A DNA stretch of 64,000 bases, from assembly GCF_029869925.1 (NCBI RefSeq), contig NZ_CP118605.1, positions 4,321,001-4,385,000 of the forward strand, read 5' to 3'. Below are positions 7,910 to 16,100 of this stretch, piece by piece. The translations under genes and the position numbers were made by a program. Numbering within the stretch: position 1 is the first letter of the stretch; the number at the start of each line of letters is the position of its first letter. This stretch comes from Microbulbifer bruguierae (GTDB lineage Bacteria > Pseudomonadota > Gammaproteobacteria > Pseudomonadales > Cellvibrionaceae). The notes under the pieces are model-generated. The model did no database searches, had not been told where the DNA came from, and worked only from the letters and a program-made list of their open reading frames with translations.

Positions 7910-9223
7910 CTATTTGCCGGTTTCATAGGGGGTGTAGACATCGCCCGGCTGGTTTCGCTGTCTCGCTTCCATGGTCGATCTCTGATATTCCTGAAAAGCT
8001 TCCTGCTCTTTGCGCAACTGTTCGCGCAGGGAGTAGGGCGGTGGGCGAAGGTTGGGTGGTACTGGATCGTCGAATTGCTTGATTTCAACCGGTGTGACTT
8101 CGACAACGTCGCCCGCGCTGACTTTCTGTAGTCCCTCTACGAGTACTCTGTCGCCTACTTTGAGCCCTTTGCGCACAGCCCAGTTGGGCCCGATGCGCAT
8201 ACCGACTTCAATATTGGCCCGCTTGACCTTGTTTTCCTTGTCCAACAGGTAGACGTAATGTCCCTGCTGATCTTGGGATACCGCCTTTTGTGGAATCACG
8301 ATGCGCTGTATTTCTTCCAGTAGTTTTCCATGCAGGGTGACATTTTCCTGGGGCAGAAGCAGACCCTCTGAGTTGGGGAACAGGACGCGGGCAGCGACGG
8401 TGCCCCGGGTAGAGGCGGCAGTGGCGTCCCAGGAGAAGAACTCTCCCTTGTACGGATACACCGTACCGCCCGGCAATACGATGTAGAGCTCCATATTGGG
8501 GATAGCGAGGCCTTGCTGTCGCAGCTTTTCGACCGCGCCATAAAACTCGTTGTAGGCCTTCTGGCCAATGTGGGCGAGTACATACACCGGGTCCACTTTG
8601 ATGAGTTGTGTAATAGGCACCGAGTTGGGAAGGATGAAAAAGTCGCCCACAGCGTAGTTGGGGTGCCCCACTCGTCCGGAAAATGGCGCGACGATCGAGG
8701 TGTGAGAGAGATCCTGTCTGGCCTGGTGGAGTGAGGTCTGGGCGGTGTTGAGATGCGCTTCCGCCGCCTGCATAGCGGATTTGGCCGTATCGAAATCCTT
8801 CGCGGAAATGTATCCCTGTGGGCGCAGGTTTTGTGCGCGATTGAAGTTGGCTTTCGCTTCTTCGTAATTGGACATCGCTTCCGCGACGCTGGATTCCGCT
8901 GTGGCAACCTTGGTTTCAAAAGGGTAGGGGTCCAGTCTTACGAGTTCTTCACCCTGTTTGAAATACTTACCGGGCTCGATGTTTTGATACAGGATTCTGG
9001 AGGCGACGAGGGGAAAAATCTGTGCGGTCTCCACAGCTTCCACCACCGCGGGCACTTCAAAGCTGGGTCTGAAGCGCATGTGTTTGGCTTCGACCACTTC
9101 CACTTTTTTCGGCGGTGGGGTTGGTTTGGCGGCTTCTTTTTCTCCGCAGCCAATCGGCAGCAGACAGGCTACGAAAAAAAGATTCCGCCAATGGAGATGG
9201 TTACGTAGAGATTGGTACATCAT
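7910..9223 (-). CDS. RND efflux periplasmic adaptor (membrane fusion protein), lipoprotein
   Basis: A 437-residue AcrA/MexA-family adaptor linking the RND pump to an outer-membrane channel. Its N-terminus is a hydrophobic leader ending PIGC-GEKE, a somewhat non-canonical lipobox, so it is probably lipid-anchored in the inner-membrane outer leaflet. A HlyD-like barrel-sandwich/lipoyl half follows (QIFPLVASRILYQNIEPGK), then a coiled-coil hairpin of about residues 100-170 rich in Ala/Glu/Gln, the second lipoyl half (APFSGRVG), and a beta-barrel and membrane-proximal domain (QKAVSQDQQGHYVYLL). The start is uncertain: a TTG at 9232 and ATGs at 9223 and 9220 lie next to a GGGAA. It is the first gene of the efflux operon. 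Confidence 0.88.
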   Translation of the reverse strand: MMYQSLRNHLHWRNLFFVACLLPIGCGEKEAAKPTPPPKKVEVVEAKHMRFRPSFEVPAVVEAVETAQIFPLVASRILYQNIEPGKYFKQGEELVRLDPYPFETKVATAESSVAEAMSNYEEAKANFNRAQNLRPQGYISAKDFDTAKSAMQAAEAHLNTAQTSLHQARQDLSHTSIVAPFSGRVGHPNYAVGDFFILPNSVPITQLIKVDPVYVLAHIGQKAYNEFYGAVEKLRQQGLAIPNMELYIVLPGGTVYPYKGEFFSWDATAASTRGTVAARVLFPNSEGLLLPQENVTLHGKLLEEIQRIVIPQKAVSQDQQGHYVYLLDKENKVKRANIEVGMRIGPNWAVRKGLKVGDRVLVEGLQKVSAGDVVEVTPVEIKQFDDPVPPNLRPPPYSLREQLRKEQEAFQEYQRSTMEARQRNQPGDVYTPYETGK

Positions 9224-9432
9224 TTCCCGCAACTTGAGTTAATAAACCTATCTCCATTAATCCTAGAGGGCGGGGCGTCAGCCGGTGAGAAGTTGATCGA
9301 TAGTTGGCGCGAATTTAATTTTTAAGCGCGTTTATCCTTGCGGTAATACGGGTGTCGCTCGGTTCTGGGGCGGCAATGGAAAGGCAAGTCGGAGCGATGA
9401 GCGTCAAGGCAGGGGGGCGGGGGATTTGATTT

Positions 9433-9468
9433 GTTGCAGCAAGGGAAGTGGCGGGGCCTTGCTGCAAC
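9433..9468. repeat. Perfect 12-bp inverted repeat downstream of lrp
   Basis: GTTGCAGCAAGG and its exact reverse complement CCTTGCTGCAAC are separated by 12 bases. It lies just past the stop of lrp (minus strand) and upstream of the efflux operon. There is no T-run, so it may act as a Rho-dependent 3' end stabiliser or an operator rather than a classical terminator. Confidence 0.6.
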
Positions 9469-9496
9469 CGCAGTTTGATGACGTCTTAGCGATTTC

Positions 9497-10006
9497 TTAG
9501 CGATTGTAGTGCACCGGCACCTCCAGGGTCTCTTTGACCTGCTCCATCACCACATAACTGGTGCACTCCTGAACTTCCGGCAGGGTGAGCAGTGTTTCTC
9601 CATAGAACCTGCGATAGGCACTCATGTCCGCCACCCGGGCTTTGATCAGGTAGTCAAAGCTGCCGGATACCAGATAGCACTCCTGTACTTCCGGCAGTTC
9701 GGATACCGCATTGCGGAACGCTTCGAAGGCGTCCTGGGCAGAGCGATTCAGGCGAATCTGCACAAAGACCACCAGTGCGGCATCGAGAAATTCCGGGTTG
9801 ACCAGCGCGGTATAACCCTGGATGACACCGTCAGACTCCATTTTCTTTACCCGCTCCACACAGGGTGTTGCGGTCAGCCCTACATGACGGGCGAGTTCGG
9901 CGTAGCTGGTGCGACCATTCTTTTGCAATACCCGCAGGATATTGCGGTCGATGGTGCTGAGTTCATTGGCGCGTCTTTTCATTTTGTTGCGATTCCCACT
10001 ATGCAT
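9497..10006 (-). CDS. lrp: Leucine-responsive regulatory protein (Lrp/AsnC family)
   Basis: A 169-residue transcription regulator. The N-terminal winged helix-turn-helix covers about residues 15-70 (LSTIDRNILRVLQKNGR, then ELARHVGLTATPCVERVKKME). The C-terminal RAM/AsnC domain carries ECYLVSGSFDYLIKARV and MSAYRRFYGETLL, very close to E. coli Lrp (164 residues), so I call the global Lrp type rather than a specific AsnC. It is divergent from ald, a common arrangement in which the Lrp-family protein controls alanine dehydrogenase in response to alanine or leucine. Start ATG 10006 gives the longest form. ATG 9982 (161 residues) is equally plausible. Confidence 0.88.
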   Translation of the reverse strand: MHSGNRNKMKRRANELSTIDRNILRVLQKNGRTSYAELARHVGLTATPCVERVKKMESDGVIQGYTALVNPEFLDAALVVFVQIRLNRSAQDAFEAFRNAVSELPEVQECYLVSGSFDYLIKARVADMSAYRRFYGETLLTLPEVQECTSYVVMEQVKETLEVPVHYNR

Positions 10007-10148
10007 TTCTCATTGCTAAATCCGGCCGTTTCTCTGTTGGCCCGGTCACGACTCGCTGGGCAGACCATGGTGAACTGGCGCTTGACTTGTCTGTAGTATC
10101 TGTTCTGGTTCCGGTTGGCTAAATAACGTACTTCCCGCCATTTTTCCA

Positions 10149-10210
10149 GTGGATTCCACTAATCATATTGATAAGTTTATGAAAATCCACTTTAAAAGGG
10201 CGCCTATACT
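10149..10210. promoter_or_regulatory. Candidate Lrp operator and ald promoter
   Basis: The lrp-ald intergenic region has an AT-rich core flanked by inverted heptamers GTGGATT (10149-10155) and AATCCAC (10184-10190). A TATACT -10 box at 10205-10210 has no recognisable -35 at the right distance, as expected for an activator-dependent promoter. Lrp-family regulators bind such AT-rich imperfect palindromes. The assignment rests on context and symmetry only. Confidence 0.4.
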
Positions 10211-10274
10211 GCGGAAATCCAACAAAAAGGGGCGCGCGAGATTGCGCTCACAGAGTTAACGAGGAGAAGTCGTT

Positions 10275-11420
10275 ATGTTGATCGGTGTCCCAAAAGAGAT
10301 CAAAAACCACGAATACCGTATCGGCCTGACTCCGGCAAGCGTCCGCGAGCTGGTAAGCCATGGCCATAAGGTGGTCGTGCAAAAAGATGGTGGCTCAGCC
10401 ATCGGCTTTACCGACGAGATGTACGAACAGGCTGGCGCCACGATCATCGACAATGCGGCAGAAATTTTTGCCACTGCAGACATGATCGTTAAAGTGAAAG
10501 AGCCCCAGCCCCAAGAGTGCGAGATGCTGCGTCCCGGCCAGCTGTTGTACACCTACCTGCACCTGGCTCCCGATCCCAAGCAGACTGAACTGCTGGTGAA
10601 ATCCGGTGCTACCTGTATTGCTTATGAAACCGTAACCGACCGTTTCGGTGGCCTGCCGCTGCTGGCGCCCATGTCTGAAGTTGCCGGTCGCATGTCCGTG
10701 CAGTGCGGTGCCCATCACCTGGAAAAAGCCCAGGGTGGCCTGGGTGTGCTGTTGGGCGGCGTACCTGGTGTGGCTCCCGCCAAGGTATTGATTATCGGTG
10801 GTGGTGTGGTCGGTACCAACGCGGCCAAGATGGCGCTGGGTATGGGCGCTGATGTCACCATTCTGGATCGCTCCCTGCCGCGTCTGCGCCAGCTGGACGA
10901 TATCTTTGGCGGCGCGGTGCGTACCGAATACTCCACCAATGACGCCATCGAACAGCATGCGCTGGAAGCTGACCTGGTGATTGGCGCCGTGCTGATTCCA
11001 GGTGCTGCAGCACCGAAACTGCTGACCCGCGACATGATCAGCCGCATGAAAAAAGGTGCGGTGGTTGTGGACGTGGCCATCGACCAGGGCGGTTGCTTCG
11101 AGACCTCGAAGGCCACCACCCACACCGATCCGACTTATGTCGTAGATGGCGTGGTTCACTACTGTGTAGCGAATATGCCGGGCGGTGTAGCGCGTACTTC
11201 TACCATGGCGCTGAACAACGCCACCCTGCCGTTTGCCGTGGCTCTGGCGAACAAAGGCGCCAAACAGGCACTGATGGACGATGCCAACCTGCTGGAGGGA
11301 CTGAATGTCCACGCCGGCATGGTGACCTACAAAGCGGTGGCCGATGTGCTGGGCTACGAATACGTGGATCCCAAGCTGGCACTGCAAAAATCTGCTGTGG
11401 AGTCCGAGGTGGCTGCCTAA
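10275..11420 (+). CDS. ald: Alanine dehydrogenase (NAD+)
   Basis: A 381-residue cytoplasmic enzyme interconverting L-alanine and pyruvate plus ammonia with NAD(H). It serves alanine catabolism or ammonia assimilation. Seen: the N-terminal MLIGVPKEIKNHEYRIGLTP signature, Lys75 (in VKVKEPQ) and His96 (in TYLHLAP) at the known catalytic positions, a Rossmann GGGVVG at 175-180, and the NMPGGVARTST loop near the active site. Length is about ten residues above the usual 371, as an Ala/Glu-rich tail. A GAGGAG precedes the ATG by a few bases. It is monocistronic between the Lrp operator region and two hairpins. Confidence 0.96.
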   Translation: MLIGVPKEIKNHEYRIGLTPASVRELVSHGHKVVVQKDGGSAIGFTDEMYEQAGATIIDNAAEIFATADMIVKVKEPQPQECEMLRPGQLLYTYLHLAPDPKQTELLVKSGATCIAYETVTDRFGGLPLLAPMSEVAGRMSVQCGAHHLEKAQGGLGVLLGGVPGVAPAKVLIIGGGVVGTNAAKMALGMGADVTILDRSLPRLRQLDDIFGGAVRTEYSTNDAIEQHALEADLVIGAVLIPGAAAPKLLTRDMISRMKKGAVVVDVAIDQGGCFETSKATTHTDPTYVVDGVVHYCVANMPGGVARTSTMALNNATLPFAVALANKGAKQALMDDANLLEGLNVHAGMVTYKAVADVLGYEYVDPKLALQKSAVESEVAA

Positions 11421-11729
11421 CCAGCCCCAGGAGGCTGGAGAAAAGGAGCCAGGGGATGACCCCTGGCGAATGAAAAAGGTTCTCTTCTGGGGCGTACCCC
11501 ACGCCCCGCTCTGTGAGACTTGGTAGTGTCCGACTACCTTTTTATAGCCGCGCTTTTTGCGCGGCTTTTTTATTCGCGGTTTTCCGGAATGGTTAACTTG
11601 CCCCGGGATCCTTGCTGTGCCCCCCTATTACTGGGAAAATGCCCGCCCACTGGGGCTATCTATGCACAACACCCCGGGTAGCCTGCAGAAATGGGCAGGG
11701 CAGTATGCGTAGTAGTTTGAGGAGAGAAT
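11421..11729. other. ald-flavodoxin intergenic region
   Basis: No gene. It contains a seven-base hairpin GGGGCGT/ACGCCCC at 11489-11507 and the ald terminator at 11546-11572. The remaining 150 bases upstream of the flavodoxin show no clear promoter boxes. Confidence 0.55.
11546..11572 (+). terminator. Terminator after ald
   Basis: AGCCGCGC-TTTTT-GCGCGGCT stem-loop with eight perfect pairs, followed by a run of six T. Confidence 0.9.
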
Positions 11730-12281
11730 GTGAGCAAGATCGGCCTGTTTTACGGCAGCGATGAAGGCAATACCCAGGGCGTTGCCCAACGCATTGCCGC
11801 CCGCCTGGGGGACGCCCGGGTCGATATCCACGATATCGCCGATGTCACTCAGCTGGAAATCGCGGACTACGACCAACTGATCTTTGGTATTCCTACCTGG
11901 GATTTCGGCCAGATTCAGTCTGACTGGGAAGACTTCTGGGAGGATGTCCAGGAAATTGATTTCACGGGAAAGACCGTGGCCCTGTTTGGTCTTGGTGACC
12001 AGTTTGGTTACGGCGACTATTTTCTCGACGCCATGGGTATGCTGCATGATGTGATTGTCGCCAATGGTGCCACCATTGTCGGATACTGGCCGACCGAAGG
12101 CTACGACTTCGAGGCCTCCAAAGCCGAAGTACCTGGGGAGAATGTATTTGTTGGTCTTGCCATTGATGAAGACCAGCAGGAAGAGCTCACCAGTGAGCGC
12201 CTCAACCGCTGGTGCCAGCAGATAGCTGATGCTTTCGATCTAGAAGGTGGTGCAGATAGCATCACTTTGCTCGAGGACTAG
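11730..12281 (+). CDS. Flavodoxin (long-chain)
   Basis: A 183-residue FMN electron carrier of the long-chain FldA type. The phosphate-binding loop is GSDEGNT (residues 9-15, usual GSxTGNT, here with Glu for Thr). The FMN-stacking loops are TWDFGQIQSDWEDF (around 56-70) and GLGDQFGYGDYF (around 88-99). It is strongly acidic, as usual. The start is GTG: an overlapping ATG at 11728 is immediately followed by a stop codon, and AGGAG lies five bases before the GTG. It likely donates electrons to radical-SAM or reductive enzymes, or substitutes for ferredoxin under iron limitation. The next gene starts seven bases after its stop. Confidence 0.92.
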   Translation: MSKIGLFYGSDEGNTQGVAQRIAARLGDARVDIHDIADVTQLEIADYDQLIFGIPTWDFGQIQSDWEDFWEDVQEIDFTGKTVALFGLGDQFGYGDYFLDAMGMLHDVIVANGATIVGYWPTEGYDFEASKAEVPGENVFVGLAIDEDQQEELTSERLNRWCQQIADAFDLEGGADSITLLED

Positions 12282-12288
12282 CCCACCA

Positions 12289-12678
12289 ATGCCCAGACCG
12301 CAGATAGATACCCCGCAAAGCACACACACGCTCTCGTTGGAAGAGTTCTGGCACTGGTTGATGGACCATTGCAATTGCGTTCTGCGGGTGGGAACACCGG
12401 ACTCTATTCTTTACGACGATGAGGATTATCACTGGCGTTTCACCAATGAAAATCCACGTACGCTGTTGATTCAACTGGTGCGCGGCAAGCGCCTGGTGGG
12501 GGAAGTGTTTGTCGAGCCCGAGTTTGTCAGTAGCGTCCGGGTATCCCCTGGCGACAAGGATGAAGTAATTTTTGATTTGATGGCCGAGGCGGATGGTGAA
12601 GAGCAGGTACTCTATTACTTTGTAATGTCTCACGGTGTAGAGGCCGATACGCCGTCGCAACACGACAGTCTGCACTGA
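12289..12678 (+). CDS. Unrecognised small acidic protein linked to flavodoxin
   Basis: A 129-residue soluble protein I do not recognise. It has no signal peptide or membrane segment. It is acidic, with an aromatic N-terminal helix (LEEFWHWLMDHCNCVLRVG), a central DDEDYHWRF and a beta-rich middle (LLIQLVRGKRLVGEVFVEPEF). It starts seven bases after the flavodoxin stop and a terminator follows it, so the pair should be one transcript. That context hints at a role tied to flavodoxin, but this is inference. ATG 12289 is chosen; an upstream in-frame start at 12247 would lie inside the flavodoxin gene. Confidence 0.7.
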   Translation: MPRPQIDTPQSTHTLSLEEFWHWLMDHCNCVLRVGTPDSILYDDEDYHWRFTNENPRTLLIQLVRGKRLVGEVFVEPEFVSSVRVSPGDKDEVIFDLMAEADGEEQVLYYFVMSHGVEADTPSQHDSLH

Positions 12679-12728
12679 CGTCGTTACGCATAATTGATCT
12701 GCGGAACTAAGCTGTGGAGCAATAAAAA

Positions 12729-12760
12729 AGCCCTCGCCGATAAGGCGGGGGCTTTTTTTT
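12729..12760 (+). terminator. Terminator after the flavodoxin operon
   Basis: AGCCCTCGCC / GGCGGGGGCT stem (one wobble) with a five-base loop and eight T. The A-rich run on the left side lets it work in both directions, for the flavodoxin operon and for the convergent DUF4397 gene. Confidence 0.88.
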
Positions 12761-12771
12761 GCTTACAGTTT

Positions 12772-14253
12772 TTACTCTGCGGCGGCCTCAGTTTCGGCTT
12801 CTGCCGTCAGGAAGTCATCGTAATAGATGGCGTCCGCCGCGTTCGGATCCGCGGAATTGACCGTGGTGATGATGCTATAGATTCCACCGGCGTTCAGTTC
12901 AATGGTATCGGAATAGACAATGGTGTCCGAGCCGTCGAAGGTCACTACCAGATCGTAGGTGCCAGGATTGTATTTCACCCAGCCGCTGCTTTCGCGGTAG
13001 TCCAGGGACTCTTCCGGGTAGAGAGACGAAATATTCTCATCCTGTTCTACCAGATAGTAATCAAATGCGTCGCTGGCACCATTGATCAGGCGTAGTTTTG
13101 CATGGGTCGCCAAGCGTTGCACATTGTCGGTTACCTTGACCCCGTTCCAGTCATAGGATTTGCCGACAAAGAAGTAAGTAGCTTTGTCGCCCTGGGTCAG
13201 GTCCAGTTCCTTGCGTGCGAGGTAGACACCGGGGGAAGCCGCTGGTGTTACATCAACGGACAGGTCGGTCAGCTGGCTCTTGCTGATTTCCCCGTATACG
13301 GAATCGCTGCCAAAGGCCAGGCCGCTGGTGAAGGTTTCTTCAAATTCGTTGTCGATGTAGACATCGATGTCGTCGCCTTCCGGGACTGCGTGGGCAAAAC
13401 GCAATTCGGTGGTGGCATAGCGATCCGTCAGGGTTTTACTCTGGTCACGGAACATGGTGACTTTAACTGGCGCTGTGCCGACCCCGGCACCTTGGCGAAT
13501 GGCAAAACCCACACGGGTTTGCGCGTTGAGAGTAAAGGTGTTGGAGATGAACAGAACCTCTTGCGGGTTACCGACTTCGGTTAGAGTAAGGACATACTCA
13601 CCCTCATCCACAAGACCGTCAAAGGCGTCTTTTGGTGAAACAGTACCTTTGACCTGAACCGGCGACAGATTGGTGCCGGGCGCTTCCAGATAGACGTCTA
13701 CCTGGCCCAGATCTTTTGCCAGGTGGAAGAACCAGATTTCCAGGTTTTCATCTTCGGGATCGCCGTCTTCGTCCTCGTCTTCAGTGTCGAAAACGTGGAG
13801 AGGCTTGCTGTACTGGAGAAATTCCAGATCGCCATATTGTCCATACAGTATTGCCATGTAGTCAGTGTCATTCTGCACATTGAATGACGTGCTGGCGATT
13901 TCCGTACACTCGTCGTCGTCTTTCACTCCATCTTCATCTGCGTCACCAGCGCAGGCGGTGGTGTCGTCTGTGGGCAGAATAACCTCAGCGCGGATACCCA
14001 GCTCCCCTTTGGAGACACCAGATGAGACGCTGCCGCCAAAACCCAGCGTTCCCCAGCCGTATTCATCGTCGTTATCGAACGTAAACAGCGTGACACTTTC
14101 TAGATCGGATACTGCGTTGAATGCACCAATAATCGGACTCTGGGTTGAGTCCTCATCATCGTCATCACTGCCGCTGCCGGAACAGGCGCCCAGGAATCCG
14201 GAAAGTATAAGGACTGAAGCCAGAGAAGAAATTTTCCAGCGATCGAAATGCAT
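12772..14253 (-). CDS. DUF4397-type lipoprotein, acidic, cell-surface or periplasmic
   Basis: A 493-residue lipoprotein. The leader ends in a perfect lipobox LGAC followed by SGSGSDDDDED, an acidic linker that avoids inner-membrane retention patterns, so outer-membrane or surface location is likely. At least two immunoglobulin-like DUF4397 repeats are visible (LRFAHAVPEGDDIDVYID and LRLINGASDAFDYYLVEQ), with a probable earlier one near DVYLEAPGTNL. A DADEDGVKDDDEC segment resembles calcium-binding thrombospondin-3 style loops. Function is unknown; related proteins are thought to be structural or adhesive. It is monocistronic, with a GGAG before ATG 14253. Confidence 0.8.
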   Translation of the reverse strand: MHFDRWKISSLASVLILSGFLGACSGSGSDDDDEDSTQSPIIGAFNAVSDLESVTLFTFDNDDEYGWGTLGFGGSVSSGVSKGELGIRAEVILPTDDTTACAGDADEDGVKDDDECTEIASTSFNVQNDTDYMAILYGQYGDLEFLQYSKPLHVFDTEDEDEDGDPEDENLEIWFFHLAKDLGQVDVYLEAPGTNLSPVQVKGTVSPKDAFDGLVDEGEYVLTLTEVGNPQEVLFISNTFTLNAQTRVGFAIRQGAGVGTAPVKVTMFRDQSKTLTDRYATTELRFAHAVPEGDDIDVYIDNEFEETFTSGLAFGSDSVYGEISKSQLTDLSVDVTPAASPGVYLARKELDLTQGDKATYFFVGKSYDWNGVKVTDNVQRLATHAKLRLINGASDAFDYYLVEQDENISSLYPEESLDYRESSGWVKYNPGTYDLVVTFDGSDTIVYSDTIELNAGGIYSIITTVNSADPNAADAIYYDDFLTAEAETEAAAE

Positions 14254-14576
14254 GTTTACTCCGATTATTTTTGCAAAAACATCCTGTCTAACTTATCAGT
14301 CAATATGCTTTACATGGATTAAGAAATGTAAGTAAACGGTTTAGAAGTGTGTTGCTATGGGGCTGAGGTGAAGTGAGGTTTCGCTGAAGTGTGTTGAGAG
14401 GAAGGAGGATAACAAGACCGGAGTGTGGGCGGTTAGCAAGTGCTAAGTACGGGGGGAGCTATTCGCTCGTTGATTGCCAATGGTCTTTTGAAATGGTTGA
14501 GAAGATGGCCTGCCATTGAGTTTGAACAGGCCAATCTTCATTTTTCCAGCAATATGTTAATTCTTGTAATGAAGTG
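14254..14576. other. Gene-free gap between the DUF4397 gene and dapE
   Basis: No supported gene or RNA. The part next to 14254-14340 is AT-rich and should hold the minus-strand promoter of the lipoprotein gene. No T-tailed hairpin was found for the end of dapE. Confidence 0.5.
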
Positions 14577-15710
14577 TTAACTATCGACGAATACACCGCA
14601 CAGGATTTCGCGGTACATATCTTTAACCAGGTCCAGATCATCGGCCTTAACACATTCATCCACTTTGTGAATGGTGGCATTGACCGGACCCAGCTCTACC
14701 ACCTGGGCGCCGGTGGGCGCGATAAAACGACCATCGGAAGTGCCGCCAGCGGTGGAAAGTTCCGTGTCGCGGCCGGTGACTTTTTTGATCGCGGTCTGTG
14801 CGGATTCAACCAGCGGGCCTTCGGCAGTGAGGAACGGCTGCCCGCTGAGATTGAAGTTGGCTTCGTACTTGAGTCCGTGTTTGTCAAAAATCGCGCGGGC
14901 GCGGCTTTCCAGTTGGTCTGCGGTTGTTTCGGTGGAGAAGCGCCAGTTGCACACGACTTTTACATCGCCGGGAATCACATTGGTCGCGCCGGTACCGCCG
15001 TTGATATTGGAAACCTGGAAGCTGGTGGCCGGGAAAAAGTCATTGCCGTGGTCCCATTCTTCCGCAGTGAGTTCTGCCAGTGCCGGTGCCAGTTTGTGTA
15101 CCGGGTTTTCCGCCAGATGCGGGTAGGCCACATGTCCCTGGATACCAAATACGGTGAGTTCCAGGCCGAGAGAGCCGCGGCGGCCGTTCTTAATGACATC
15201 GCCGGCGAGCGCTGTGCTGGAGGGTTCTCCGACCAGACACCAGTCGATTTTCTCTCCTTTACCCTCGAGCCACTCGACCACTTTGACAGTGCCGTGCTTG
15301 GCCGGGCCTTCTTCGTCGCTGGTGATCAGGAAGGCGATGCGGCCTTTGTGATCCGGATGCGCGGCAACGAATTCTTCACAGGCTACGACCATGGCAGCCA
15401 GAGAGCCTTTCATGTCTGCGGCACCGCGGCCGTAAAGCATACCGTCTACGATCTGTGGTTCGAAGGGTGGGTATTGCCAGTTTTCCTGTGGGCCGGTTGG
15501 TACCACGTCGGTGTGGCCGGCAAAGGCAAATAGCGGACCTTTTTCGCCGCGCACGGACCAGAAATTATCGGTATCGCCGAAACGCAGGCGCTCGGTTTTG
15601 AAGCCGATTTTTTCCAGACGTTCGAGCATCAGCTCCATGCAGCCGGCGTCTTCGGGGGTGACGGATTGTCTGCGGATGAGGTCGCAGGCCAGTTGTACTG
15701 TCGGGGTCAT
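14577..15710 (-). CDS. dapE: Succinyl-diaminopimelate desuccinylase
   Basis: A 377-residue M20-family zinc hydrolase that splits N-succinyl-LL-diaminopimelate to succinate and LL-diaminopimelate, for lysine and peptidoglycan synthesis. The metal ligands are visible: His66 in FAGHTDVV, bridging Asp99 in GRGAADMKG, the Glu pair 133/134 in TSDEEG, Glu in VGEPS and the late His in NATIHKVDE. Start ATG 15710 has GGAG nine bases upstream and fits the family start. A longer frame reaching 15809 runs into the inverted-repeat element and is rejected. It is separated from dapD by 390 bases and has its own leader. Confidence 0.95.
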   Translation of the reverse strand: MTPTVQLACDLIRRQSVTPEDAGCMELMLERLEKIGFKTERLRFGDTDNFWSVRGEKGPLFAFAGHTDVVPTGPQENWQYPPFEPQIVDGMLYGRGAADMKGSLAAMVVACEEFVAAHPDHKGRIAFLITSDEEGPAKHGTVKVVEWLEGKGEKIDWCLVGEPSSTALAGDVIKNGRRGSLGLELTVFGIQGHVAYPHLAENPVHKLAPALAELTAEEWDHGNDFFPATSFQVSNINGGTGATNVIPGDVKVVCNWRFSTETTADQLESRARAIFDKHGLKYEANFNLSGQPFLTAEGPLVESAQTAIKKVTGRDTELSTAGGTSDGRFIAPTGAQVVELGPVNATIHKVDECVKADDLDLVKDMYREILCGVFVDS

Positions 15711-16100
15711 ATTTTTGGGCTCCGTGATTGTTTGTCGGAGCACTATTCCTATTGAGTAGCGGCCCGCCTGCCGGGGACTCTTCGCGAGACACGCCGTGAA
15801 CCCATCCATGGGGGCTCTTCTAAAACATCCCTGTTTTAGAAGGTCTCGCGAAGAGTCCCCGGCAGGCGGGCCTTCGCGTTGAATTTCAGACTACTTTTCA
15901 ATTTCAGTTGAAATTACTAGCTTGTAATTGTCGAAGCGCAATAGTTAGTGCGAAGGCGAAGCATCTGGGGGAGCTTTTCGGAACCGTCGGCGACGGGACG
16001 TATTTAAGGGGGCGCCTAGCCCGATTCCGAAATAGTCCACTTGATGCTTTGCCGCCACCGGACCAGCTTAATGCGGACCCGGTAGCTATCCGGCTGAAAA
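15711..16100. other. dapD-dapE intergenic region holding an inverted-repeat element
   Basis: No gene. The nested inverted-repeat element occupies 15761-15872. The rest (15873-16100) shows no coding potential, promoter or terminator that I can support. Confidence 0.6.
15761..15872. repeat. 112-bp nested inverted-repeat element
   Basis: A perfect 30-bp inverted repeat: left arm 15761-15790 starts GGCCCGCCTGCCGGGG, and right arm 15843-15872 is its exact reverse complement. Inside lie a perfect ten-base hairpin (CTTCTAAAAC 15817-15826 / GTTTTAGAAG 15833-15842) and a short CCCAT-CC-ATGGG palindrome (15801-15812). The whole element would fold into a cruciform or three-way RNA structure. It has no coding capacity, so it resembles dispersed intergenic repeats of the REP/MITE class. 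Only one copy is seen in the window. Confidence 0.85.

Noticed and set aside
10395..11387. 330-codon open frame opposite ald
   Set aside because: Overlaps the whole of ald and shows only composition-driven sequence.
15711..15809. Longer dapE reading with 33 extra N-terminal residues
   Set aside because: The extension runs into the inverted-repeat element, and ATG 15710 has a proper ribosome site and the usual family length.
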